Shown piece by piece: positions 15,753-23,505 of a DNA stretch of 64,000 bases. The stretch is from an uncultured Eubacteriales bacterium (GTDB lineage Bacteria > Bacillota > Clostridia > Oscillospirales > Oscillospiraceae), in NCBI GenBank assembly GCA_900545405.1, contig UQYT01000005.1:1-64000 (forward strand), written 5' to 3'. The position numbers were made by a program, and so were the translations under genes. The first letter of the stretch is position 1; every line of letters starts with the position of its first letter. The notes under the pieces were generated by a model. That model was given only the letters and a program-made list of their open reading frames with translations, made no database searches and was not told the DNA's origin.

Positions 15753-16394
15753 TTACGGCTGAAGAAGGCGGCGGTAAAATGATCCGGTTTCATACAACGC
15801 ACCAGCCGGATTGTGGGCAAGCACACGGTCCTTTGTAACCAGAACAGTGCAAAACCCTTTGCAGAACTTATAAAACAAGGTGTCATGCCCCACGCACAAG
15901 CCCATGAGTATATTGAGTTCTGTCCCAGCTTCATTGAGCGCCATTGCCTGCCCGATTGGGTTGCACATTATCGGCCCGTTCTTGAATCTTGCCAACTGCT
16001 CGGGGGAAAGTCCGGTGTCAAGTTTGGAGAGGCTCCCCATTTTACAGCACACTCCATATACCTCAAAGCCATTTGAGCGCAGGATCTTAGCAAGCACAGC
16101 ACTTTCCGACAGCAGGCCCGCACATGTGGCAACGCCAAGCTTCTTTATTCCCAGACGTCTGGCAAATTCCATCACCTCTTCCACCCGGGTCATCGGAACA
16201 TCGTCACAACACACCGCCTCGCTGAATCGACGGCTTTCAGGATCGGAACGCAGCTCAGATTCTGCGATTTCAAACAAACTGTCATCGCAGCGGAGATATG
16301 GACAAAATTCCGGGCTTTCTGCAGCCTCACCATTACATGCAGGCGAATAGCAGTCCACGCATGAGCGGATCTCTTCGGGTTTCTCCTTTAACAT
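15753..16394 (-). CDS. DUF1847 protein, paralogue 3 of 3
   Basis: A 213-residue protein in the same family. It has CVDCYSPAC and FCPYLRC near the N-terminus, RVEEVMEFARRLGIKK, GVATCAGLLSESAVLAKIL, GVCCKMGS, MCNPIGQAMALN, MGLCVGHDTLFYKF and KDRVLAHNP. The ATG follows a strong AGGAGG site. About 29 bp separate it from etfA copy 2 upstream. The LLSESxxLAKIL and MCNPxxQAxxLN blocks shared by copies 2 and 3 mark the conserved core. Confidence 0.82.
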   Translation of the reverse strand: MLKEKPEEIRSCVDCYSPACNGEAAESPEFCPYLRCDDSLFEIAESELRSDPESRRFSEAVCCDDVPMTRVEEVMEFARRLGIKKLGVATCAGLLSESAVLAKILRSNGFEVYGVCCKMGSLSKLDTGLSPEQLARFKNGPIMCNPIGQAMALNEAGTELNILMGLCVGHDTLFYKFCKGFCTVLVTKDRVLAHNPAGALYETGSFYRRLLQP

Positions 16395-16423
16395 TTTCCA
16401 CCTCCTGTTCGCCGAAACCAGGC

Positions 16424-17434
16424 TTACCCTCTGCTTTTTATCTTTCTGAGCTCCTCAGTTAAGGCGGGGACCACTTCATTAAGGTCGCCGACTATGCCGT
16501 AATCGGCGATGTTGAATATGGGCGCCGAGGGGTCTTTATTTATGGCAATTATGCATTCGGAATCTGCCATGCCGCACGTGTGCTGCATTGCTCCGGATAT
16601 TCCACAGGCTATGTACAGGCGTGGGGCGATAGTTTTGCCTGTCTGCCCGACCAACACGGTGTTGGGCATCCAATCTGAATCTGTTGCAGCACGGCTGCAT
16701 GCTACCGCACCACCGAACAGCGATGCCAGCTCACGGAGAGGCTCAAAACCTTCTGCACCGCCGACACCTCTTCCGCCTGCCACGACAACTTCTGCGTCTT
16801 CGATGCTGATGTAAGCGCCTTCTTCACCGTGGCTCACGTTCCTGAGAACATATCTTGCACACAGGTCGGCAAAAGATACCGCGGTCTTTATTACCTCCAC
16901 TCCATTGCTCCGGCTCACGTTTCCCTTTTTAAAAGCGTTGAGCCTTGCTGTTGCAATTTGAGGGCGAGATTCTGTACACGTGGTTTCCGCAAAATACGCT
17001 CCACCAAAAACAGGACGCGTCCATATGATGCCGGATCCGTCGCCGGACCATTTTGCTGATACGATATCGGTGGTTATGCCGGTTTTCAGGCGGCAAGCCA
17101 GCATTCCGGCCATATCCCGGCAAAAACCGCTGCCAGGGAAGAGGAGCGCTTCCGGTTTATGCACGGAAACGAGCTTTTCAAGTTCGCGTGCATAGCTTTC
17201 AACGGCAAATTTTGATAGCCCGGATCCGCATATCGCCAGCACTCTGTCAGCTCCGTATTCACCAGCTTCATTTGCAGCGGATTCAATATTTTCTCCTGCA
17301 ACAACTGCAGATACAGTGCCGCCTGAGTTTTCAGCAAGCTCTTTGGCAGTCTGAAAAAGTTCTATCCCGCCAAGGGCCGTCCCATCATCGCCGGTTTCTA
17401 CGTAAACCCATATATCTCTGCATTTGTCAGACAT
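16424..17434 (-). CDS. etfA: Electron transfer flavoprotein alpha subunit (EtfA, copy 2)
   Basis: A 336-residue EtfA with the FAD domain signature VLVGQTGKTIAPRLYIACG, GISGAMQHTCG and NKDPSAPIFNIADYGIVGD. It begins 14 bp downstream of etfB copy 2, with GGAGGTAAGAC before the ATG. It is only distantly similar to copy 1, so this is not a recent tandem duplication. The likely partner is the acyl-CoA dehydrogenase encoded at 24761-25927, as in caiA-fixAB or acd-etfBA arrangements. Confidence 0.92.
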   Translation of the reverse strand: MSDKCRDIWVYVETGDDGTALGGIELFQTAKELAENSGGTVSAVVAGENIESAANEAGEYGADRVLAICGSGLSKFAVESYARELEKLVSVHKPEALLFPGSGFCRDMAGMLACRLKTGITTDIVSAKWSGDGSGIIWTRPVFGGAYFAETTCTESRPQIATARLNAFKKGNVSRSNGVEVIKTAVSFADLCARYVLRNVSHGEEGAYISIEDAEVVVAGGRGVGGAEGFEPLRELASLFGGAVACSRAATDSDWMPNTVLVGQTGKTIAPRLYIACGISGAMQHTCGMADSECIIAINKDPSAPIFNIADYGIVGDLNEVVPALTEELRKIKSRG

Positions 17435-17448
17435 GTCTTACCTCCGCA

Positions 17449-18237
17449 TCATATAATGCCGTCCGAGGACATACGAGCCGCAAGTTTTGCGGCAGCTTCC
17501 TGCGCGGTCTCACCTTCAAAGAACAGGCACGAAGATGTCCTTTCCGGAGCATAAACACCAACAACTTTTGTGGCACATGATGTATTCGCTCCAATATCAT
17601 CCTTGCTGAGCACAGGAATGACGGCTCTGTTGGCTGCCAGCTTTCTTTTGATCGTGGGAAATTTAAAACTGCCATCCGGCTTGACGCAGCTTATGATGCA
17701 AGGCGTTTGTACTTCAATGGTTTCACAGCCGGATTTTTGCTCCTTACTGACCAATAACCGGCCGTTTTCCGCCGTGACCTGAAAGCATCCGCTCACAAAT
17801 GGCAAATCCAACTCGGCAGCAAGCCCGGCAGGCACCACGGAGGTCTCGCCGTCCGAGGAAAGCTTGCCGCAGAAGACTACGTCAGCTCCGCCAAGCTTTT
17901 CCGCGATGCTTCTTATTGACGTGGCAAGTACATGCGCGGTAGCGGGCGCATCGAGACCGACAAAGGCACCATCACAAACGTGATACGCTCCGTCAGCCGA
18001 TATCGACAGCGCCTCTTTAAGCACCGCTCTCGACTCCTCGGGCCCTATTGTCAGTGCCGTCAGGCTGGAATCCGGCACCATATCTTTCAGCCGGGAGGCA
18101 ACCTCTAAAGCATATGTATCAAATACGTTGGCTACTCTGTCACAAGTGCTTCGATCCACACGCCAAGTATCCTTGACGTAGTCCGGAGCATTTCTCTCAG
18201 TATCCGGCGTCTGTTTTATGCACACTATTATGTTCAT
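17449..18237 (-). CDS. etfB: Electron transfer flavoprotein beta subunit (EtfB, copy 2)
   Basis: A 262-residue EtfB beginning MNIIVCIKQTPDTE. It has the family's nucleotide-binding segment around residues 125-145 (SSDGETSVVPAGLAAEL) and a C-terminal arm. It contains more cysteines than copy 1. The start carries GAGGGAACGC. Together with etfA copy 2 it forms the second flavoprotein of the island, placed directly downstream of the acyl-CoA ligase gene. Confidence 0.92.
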   Translation of the reverse strand: MNIIVCIKQTPDTERNAPDYVKDTWRVDRSTCDRVANVFDTYALEVASRLKDMVPDSSLTALTIGPEESRAVLKEALSISADGAYHVCDGAFVGLDAPATAHVLATSIRSIAEKLGGADVVFCGKLSSDGETSVVPAGLAAELDLPFVSGCFQVTAENGRLLVSKEQKSGCETIEVQTPCIISCVKPDGSFKFPTIKRKLAANRAVIPVLSKDDIGANTSCATKVVGVYAPERTSSCLFFEGETAQEAAAKLAARMSSDGII

Positions 18238-18277
18238 CTGCGTTCCCTCACTTTCATCATGCTAAGAGTCTGAGGTA

Positions 18278-19837
18278 TCAGTCTGATATTCTTTCAAATT
18301 GCGCTATATAATCGCGGACCAAAATGTTTTTCTGTACTTTTCCCATGCTGTTCTCCGGCAATTTGTCCATAATTGCCAGATATTTGGGCTTCTTATATGA
18401 TGGTAGGAATTGCTTGCAAAACTCTATCAACTCATTGCCATCCAATGAATACCCGGGGTTAAGAACGACGGCTGCACCAACTGCCTCGTCGTATTTTGCG
18501 TCAGGCACCGCGACAACTGCACAATCCGATACTGCCGGGTGAGAGCGTATTACCTGCTCAACCTCCTGAGCATACACGTTCTCTCCTCCAGTTTTAATCA
18601 TGTCGCGTTTCCTGCCGACCATGTAGTAGAAACCGTCACTGTCACGGTACATGAGGTCTTCCGTGTCAAACCAATCCCCTCTGAAGCATTCCGCATTCTT
18701 GGCGGGGTTATTGATGTAGCCCTTAAAAACCAGCGGTGATTTTACCCAGGCTTCTCCAACTTCGCCGTCTGCCACTTGAAGTCCGTCTCCTCCAAGAAGC
18801 CGTATCTCGGAAACACTGTTGACACGGCCGACTGTGTTAAACAGTTTCTCGTTAGAATGCAGCTGTTCCCTTGTCAGAATGGACATGGTAACATTAGCAG
18901 CTTCAGTGGAACCCCAAGTCAGTCTGAGACTGGCGTTGGGGAATATGGCCAATATATCTTCCATGCACTCGCGGCTGGCGTGATTAGCCGTGATGTGGGC
19001 AAGACGTATAGAACTAAAGTCACATTTTTCGGTTTCATTGCTTGCTTTAAGTCTTTGATATGATCTGGGAGGTACCAGAGCTATTTGAGTCGCGGAGAAC
19101 TTATCTATCTGCCTGCATATCTGACCAGGGCAAAAACAGTCCTCGAGCACAAGAGTGCCGGCCAGCCTGACCATTTTCACTACACAGCAGAGACCCGCGG
19201 CATGATACAGGGGGGCGGGGGTGAGCATGACCTCTCTGCCATAAGTGCTTACACCGTCTTCCACTATGACATCAGCATATATACTCATCATCTTTTGAGT
19301 GCGAATTATTGCTTTTGATACCCCTGTTGTACCGCTGGTGAATAATATCGTACAGGGAGAATCTGCAGCGTATTCTGCGCTTAAATCAGTACCGCTTCCC
19401 AGCCTTATCAGTTCACCCAGCTCATAGTGCCCGGCCTGCTCAGGGTGGCCATTTACTATTGCCAGCCGCACACCCGCTTCATGCTCGGCAATGTATGCTG
19501 CTTTGGAGGAATATTCAGGTGAGTAGATGAGCACCGAGGCTCCTGCCGTTTTTGTCATCCTGGCAAGCTCTTCAGGGAGCAGACGTGAATGCAGCAGGAC
19601 GGCCGCCGCACCTAGTTTCTGGCATGCATACCATGACACCAGCCACATCGCACTGCTCTTCATCAGCAGAGCTACATTGTCGCGGGAACCTACACCCAAT
19701 CCTCTGAGGGAATTTGCAAGTTTTGTGCTCTCATCATTGAGCTGGGCGTAGGTCAGCGAAGCGTCGCTGCCGATCACGGCCGTATGATCAGGCATTTTGG
19801 CTGCGTTTTGCCGCAGTAAATCTCCGATAAAAGGCAT
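18278..19837 (-). CDS. Acyl-CoA ligase (AMP-forming, CaiC/FadD-like)
   Basis: A 519-residue ANL-superfamily enzyme that activates a carboxylic acid with ATP and CoA. ILFTSGTTGVSKA (about 166-178) is the AMP-binding P-loop, LTWGSTEAANV is the A5 motif, YMVGRKRDMIKTGGENVY is the hinge A8, and ENSMGKVQKN near the C-terminus carries the catalytic lysine. The first gene of the leftward operon, it has a GGAGGTATCC site. The substrate is not evident; the closest analogy in layout is CaiC in carnitine metabolism or ligases for aromatic acids. Confidence 0.9.
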   Translation of the reverse strand: MPFIGDLLRQNAAKMPDHTAVIGSDASLTYAQLNDESTKLANSLRGLGVGSRDNVALLMKSSAMWLVSWYACQKLGAAAVLLHSRLLPEELARMTKTAGASVLIYSPEYSSKAAYIAEHEAGVRLAIVNGHPEQAGHYELGELIRLGSGTDLSAEYAADSPCTILFTSGTTGVSKAIIRTQKMMSIYADVIVEDGVSTYGREVMLTPAPLYHAAGLCCVVKMVRLAGTLVLEDCFCPGQICRQIDKFSATQIALVPPRSYQRLKASNETEKCDFSSIRLAHITANHASRECMEDILAIFPNASLRLTWGSTEAANVTMSILTREQLHSNEKLFNTVGRVNSVSEIRLLGGDGLQVADGEVGEAWVKSPLVFKGYINNPAKNAECFRGDWFDTEDLMYRDSDGFYYMVGRKRDMIKTGGENVYAQEVEQVIRSHPAVSDCAVVAVPDAKYDEAVGAAVVLNPGYSLDGNELIEFCKQFLPSYKKPKYLAIMDKLPENSMGKVQKNILVRDYIAQFERISD

Positions 19838-19910
19838 TTGGATACCTCCGCTTGTTGTTAGTGCTGTGCATAAGTCTGGAAATTAATGAATTCACGGTAT
19901 CAGGCCATTC

Positions 19911-19946
19911 GCAAAAGAGAGCCCATAATTATGGGCTCTCTTTTGC
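19911..19946 (-). terminator. Terminator between the NMO-family gene and the ligase operon
   Basis: A 36-nt perfect palindromic hairpin (GCAAAAGAGAGCCCAT / ATGGGCTCTCTTTTGC) lies 28 bp after the NMO-family stop codon. Its A- and T-rich flanks make it usable on either strand. It implies that the ligase operon has its own promoter in 19838-19910. Confidence 0.8.
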
Positions 19947-19973
19947 ACGAGCCGTGTTGAAGCCGAACTCGCG

Positions 19974-21014
19974 TCAGTCTGTGAGCTCCTCTCGAAGGGT
20001 GTTGAGCACTTCAGCACAACCGCCACAGACTTCTTCAAAAACTTCCGGTATGGTCTTGATATCATGTATCTGACCCACGCAAAGTCCCATGGGGAAGAGG
20101 CATCCGTTTATATCGCCATCCACATAATGCACACGCTGGATCTTGCCACTTATGCGGGTGAGCAGAATGTCAATGAGCTGCTTACCACCATGGTCAGCAT
20201 TGGGATCCCAGCTCTGTTCGGTCGCCAGTGTCCACTGTGCAGTGTCGCTGCCCTTCCACACACGGTTTGCATTGCGGACCGCACGCTGCACGACCATGGT
20301 ATCGGTCTCTTTGGAATCAAGGATGAGCTGTTTCCAGTTCTCGTGGATCTCACATTCCTTAGTTGCGACGAAGCGGGTTCCCATAATGACGCCGTCAGCG
20401 CCGAGCGCCATAGCAGCGGTGAAAGTGCGGCGGTCGCAGACTCCACCTCCGGCGACTACCGGTATTGAAAGCGTGTCCTTTGCCACCGGTATCAGAGCCA
20501 TCGTGGAAACGTCGTCAAGTCCCGGATGTCCCGCGCACTCAAAGCCAACTATCGTGACCGCATCCGCGCCAGCTTTCTGAGCGGTAACGGCGTGGCGGAC
20601 GGAGGGGCACTTGTGGATTATCTTGATGCGGTCCCTGTCATTATCACGGCCGTCGGCCTTTTCCCATTCCCTAACCATCTGGATGTATTCCGCGGGGTTG
20701 CGCCCGGACGTTTCTATCACAGGAACATGTGCTTCGTACGCGGCTTCAAAGAACATTACAGTGCAGTCAGAGTAATCCTTGTGCGGCAGCATTGAGATGT
20801 TGACGCCAAAGGGCTTTCCTTCGGCCAGCTCACGCGCCTTTTTAAACTCATCAAGCAGCCCCGGCTTGTTGTCCATGAAGCGAGTGGCACTTATAATACC
20901 CAAGCCCCCGGCTCTGGAAACCGCAGCAGCCAGCTCTGCACTTGCAAGCCACTGCATGCCGCTTTGAATGATTGGATATTTAATGCCAAAAAGTTCGGTG
21001 ATTCTGGTCTTCAT
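19974..21014 (-). CDS. Nitronate monooxygenase / enoyl-reductase-like flavoprotein (NMO family)
   Basis: A 346-residue FMN TIM-barrel protein. It starts MKTRITELFGIKYPIIQSGM, shows AGGLGIISATRF, GADAVTIVGFECAGHPG, VVAGGGVCDRRT (phosphate-binding loop) and GADGVIMGTRFVATKE, and ends in a helical tail. The family includes nitronate monooxygenases, FabK enoyl reductases and flavoenzymes of CoA-ester catabolism such as IpdC. The location in an acyl-CoA cluster favours the last kind of role. The ATG at 21014 (with AGGAAAGGAAG upstream) was chosen; the frame extends further but without a site. Confidence 0.85.
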   Translation of the reverse strand: MKTRITELFGIKYPIIQSGMQWLASAELAAAVSRAGGLGIISATRFMDNKPGLLDEFKKARELAEGKPFGVNISMLPHKDYSDCTVMFFEAAYEAHVPVIETSGRNPAEYIQMVREWEKADGRDNDRDRIKIIHKCPSVRHAVTAQKAGADAVTIVGFECAGHPGLDDVSTMALIPVAKDTLSIPVVAGGGVCDRRTFTAAMALGADGVIMGTRFVATKECEIHENWKQLILDSKETDTMVVQRAVRNANRVWKGSDTAQWTLATEQSWDPNADHGGKQLIDILLTRISGKIQRVHYVDGDINGCLFPMGLCVGQIHDIKTIPEVFEEVCGGCAEVLNTLREELTD

Positions 21015-21048
21015 TTGACAGCTTCCTTTCCTTTGATGAAAAATAAAA

Positions 21049-21086
21049 AACTTAGCATGTCGAAAATTTATCATACATGCTAAGTT
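21049..21086 (-). terminator. Terminator-like hairpin after lysR, in the leader of the NMO-family gene
   Basis: A perfect 12-bp stem AACTTAGCATGT / ACATGCTAAGTT with a 14-nt loop is followed on the minus strand by TTTTTTATTTTT. It sits 138 bp past the lysR stop and 35 bp before the NMO-family start. It can therefore be lysR's terminator or an attenuator of the next gene. Confidence 0.75.
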
Positions 21087-21223
21087 AAAAATATCATAAG
21101 CCTTGATTTTCAGCAAATACGTAATTCTATATGAAATCGATAGGAATCTGACAATGTGTAATCTTTTCTCGTGTATTCTGCACAAGTTGCTGACGAATCT
21201 TTGTCTAATACATGAGGGCACGC

Positions 21224-22147
21224 TCAGCTTACCACAAACGGATAACCGCATTTTTTTATATATTCTTTCAAGCATTCAATGAATTGAAGAATATCCTGCT
21301 GCTTCTTTGTATTACGCTTGTATACCGCCGCAACAGTGCGTCCAAGGTCATCGTCGGTAAACAGATAGTAGTTTACATCCGGCAGAGGTCTGTGAAATAT
21401 ACTCACTTCCGGAAGCAGAGATACTCCGGCATTTTTTGCCACAAGTTTGTGGAGAGTCTCTATATTGTGGCACTCGGTGATCTTTGGCGGTATATAATTC
21501 AGGTCAGTCAGAAGATTTCGGAACACCTTGCCCAGATACATGTGCTCCTGCAGAATTACGACAGGCATTCCACGTATTACTTCAGGACTCACTTTGGGAA
21601 ATGGTTCGGCCTTGACGGAGGGAATCGAAACATTCTTGCTTGTGGCCAAGAGAAATCGCTCCTGAAAGAGAGGGACGGAAACGTAATGGACAGTATCTTG
21701 ATTTGGGACGCCGATCTCCAGGTCAATCACGTCATTTTTCAGGAGTTCATGCAGTTTAATGTTTATGTCCTCACAGATCCTGATGTCGCAGTTTGGTACT
21801 CTGGAATAAAAGCTGTTTATGGGCTCAGGCAGCAAGGCTGCGCTTCTCTGCCAAGAGGCGCCTATGTCCAGCTGTCTTGTTACGCCTGCCTTTATTTTCT
21901 CCAGCCTGCTTTGCAATTGCTTTGCCGATTCGAGCGTAGCTTTTGCCCACTCGATATACGCCTCTCCAGCCTGCGTTAGAGATATGCTTGATTTTACCCT
22001 GATAAACAGGTCGACTCCAAGATCCTCTTCAATCGACCTTATGCACTGGCTAAGAGATGGCTGAGAAATGTACAGTTTTTTTGCGGCCTTAGTAATGCTG
22101 CGCTCCTCCGCGACCACAATAACATACCTAAGTTTGTTAAAGTTCAT
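21224..22147 (-). CDS. LysR-type transcriptional regulator
   Basis: A 307-residue LTTR with the winged helix-turn-helix at residues 1-60 (AAKKLYISQPSLSQCIRSIEEDLG) and a two-lobed effector domain at ~90-300. It is divergent from the crotonase operon across a 550-bp gap. By analogy with other LTTRs it likely controls both arms of the island in response to the imported acid or its CoA ester. The effector is unknown. The ATG follows GAGGGGGTAAAA. Confidence 0.93.
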   Translation of the reverse strand: MNFNKLRYVIVVAEERSITKAAKKLYISQPSLSQCIRSIEEDLGVDLFIRVKSSISLTQAGEAYIEWAKATLESAKQLQSRLEKIKAGVTRQLDIGASWQRSAALLPEPINSFYSRVPNCDIRICEDINIKLHELLKNDVIDLEIGVPNQDTVHYVSVPLFQERFLLATSKNVSIPSVKAEPFPKVSPEVIRGMPVVILQEHMYLGKVFRNLLTDLNYIPPKITECHNIETLHKLVAKNAGVSLLPEVSIFHRPLPDVNYYLFTDDDLGRTVAAVYKRNTKKQQDILQFIECLKEYIKKCGYPFVVS

Positions 22148-22257
22148 TTTTACCCCCTCACATAATACCCTGCAACATGTCCCACGACAGATACAGCAAA
22201 TTGCTGCTAGAACCCAAACGTATAAATATTAAAATTTATTTATATAAGGCTTATGTC

Positions 22258-22295
22258 GCTGTTCGGTACGCCATCCAGGCGCTATACCGGACAGC
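22258..22295 (+). promoter_or_regulatory. Interrupted hairpin or operator in the divergent region
   Basis: Three nested blocks pair: GCTGT/ACAGC, CGGTA/TACCG and CGCC/GGCG, with a 3-nt bulge and an ATCCA loop. GGCATTTTTG follows, so it could terminate rightward transcription or serve as an operator. Confidence 0.5.
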
Positions 22296-22555
22296 GGCAT
22301 TTTTGCGGCAGTTATGCTTTTGGACCGTCTGCAAACCTCTCATTTTTCGACTATGTGCTTCACAATAGAACATAAAAAAGAGATTGTCAAGCTGCGCAAA
22401 CTGCCTTGAACAGAGGAAAAACAAACCATTTGCCCAAGTATTGTTCATGTTCGCTAATATGTTTAGACATTTCATCTAATTGCACCAATGCTATTTTGTG
22501 AAAATTATGGCATAGGAATTTGTTATGAATTTATGCGTTTTTTTCGTATTTTACT

Positions 22556-22664
22556 TAGCGGCCAGTTGGACTTATACTCGAGGCAAGTTATTGCCGCATT
22601 ATTAACAAACTAATGGGGCGCATGCATAAGTTTTGCGGAAAATCCGCCGTAAAACTGGCCGTTA
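22556..22664 (+). promoter_or_regulatory. Structured 5' leader (three-way-junction-like), riboswitch candidate
   Basis: TAGCGGCCAGTT (22556-22567) and AACTGGCCGTTA (22653-22664) form a 12-bp closing stem with one G-U pair. It encloses the hairpins GGCAA-gtta-TTGCC (22582-22595) and GCGGA-aaa-TCCGC (22635-22647). The element ends 19 bp before the AAGGAGAG ribosome-binding site of the crotonase. I do not recognise it as a known riboswitch class. A large LysR operator is the alternative. Confidence 0.5.
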
Positions 22665-22697
22665 TGTCAGAAACTAAAACGAAAGGAGAGAGAACGC

Positions 22698-23486
22698 GTG
22701 GCTTATGAGCATATCAATTTCGAGGTAAAAGATCATGTCGGATACATTACGCTAAACAACCCAACCAAAAAAAAACCCGTGCCCAACCCCGCAAAGAAAG
22801 AGCTGATACGGCTTTTTGATGTCTGTGATTTTGACGATGACATACGTCTTGTCGTCATTCGTGGTGCTGGAGGCTGTTTTAGTGCCGGAGGCGATCTCGG
22901 AGCAATGAAGGACAGGCTTGAGCGAGGAGAACGTGGAACTCGATACAATTGCCGTCTGGGCAGCGAAATGAATCTTAGGCTCAGGAACGTTAAGAAACCT
23001 ACAATTGCCTGCATTGAGGGCGCCATAGCTGGTGCCGGGATGTCTCTGGCTCTCAGCTGCGATTTTCAGATTGCGGCTTCTGACACCAAGTGCACTCTTG
23101 CGTTTGTAAACATCGGTTATGTGCCGGACAGCGGGGCTACCTGGCTGGTCACCAGAGCAGTTGGACATGTGAGGGCAACTGAGCTGTTTATGTCCGGCAA
23201 ACGATTCAGCGGCCAGCAGGCTGCCGACTGGGGGCTGTTTACGGAAGCTGTGCCTCCAGAGCAGCTTGAGGAGCGGCTTGAAAAATACATCCAGAAATAT
23301 TCGAACGGTCCGACTAAAGCTTACGGCAACATCAAGACCCTGATCAACCGCTGTGTATATTCCGACTGGTCCCTCGGAACGTACAGCGAGGTAGAACTGC
23401 AGGGCGAACTTGAGCAGACTGAAGATTTCCGCGAAGCCGTTTTTTCATTCTTTGAAAAAAGAAAGCCCAATTTCCAAGGAAAATAA
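22698..23486 (+). CDS. Crotonase-family enzyme (PaaG-like isomerase)
   Basis: A 262-residue crotonase. The oxyanion-hole segments CFSAGGDLGAM (60-70) and GAIAGAGMSLALSCD (108-122) are present. Aligned by eye with enoyl-CoA hydratase, the two catalytic glutamates correspond to Ser116 and Phe136, so ordinary hydration is unlikely. Instead FVNIGYVPDSG puts Asp144 in the PDxG loop, as in PaaG-type enoyl-CoA isomerases. The usual N-terminal NRP motif is replaced by a lysine- and proline-rich stretch (residues 21-31). The start is GTG 22698 behind AAGGAGAG. First gene of the rightward operon. Confidence 0.85.
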   Translation: MAYEHINFEVKDHVGYITLNNPTKKKPVPNPAKKELIRLFDVCDFDDDIRLVVIRGAGGCFSAGGDLGAMKDRLERGERGTRYNCRLGSEMNLRLRNVKKPTIACIEGAIAGAGMSLALSCDFQIAASDTKCTLAFVNIGYVPDSGATWLVTRAVGHVRATELFMSGKRFSGQQAADWGLFTEAVPPEQLEERLEKYIQKYSNGPTKAYGNIKTLINRCVYSDWSLGTYSEVELQGELEQTEDFREAVFSFFEKRKPNFQGK

Positions 23487-23505
23487 TTTTGACAGGGAGG
23501 TACAT

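Larger units (their letters stand above)
22148..22697. promoter_or_regulatory. Divergent control region between lysR and the crotonase operon
   Basis: A 550-bp AT-rich stretch with no credible gene. It holds a hairpin at 22258-22295, several AT tracts around 22219-22250 and 22501-22550, and the folded element at 22556-22664. No consensus promoter stands out. This length is unusual for a compact genome and suggests several regulator sites or a long leader. Confidence 0.6.

Noticed and set aside
22258..22295. A coding gene in the 550-bp divergent region
   Set aside because: Short frames exist on both strands but none has a ribosome-binding site or recognisable sequence; hairpins explain the region better.
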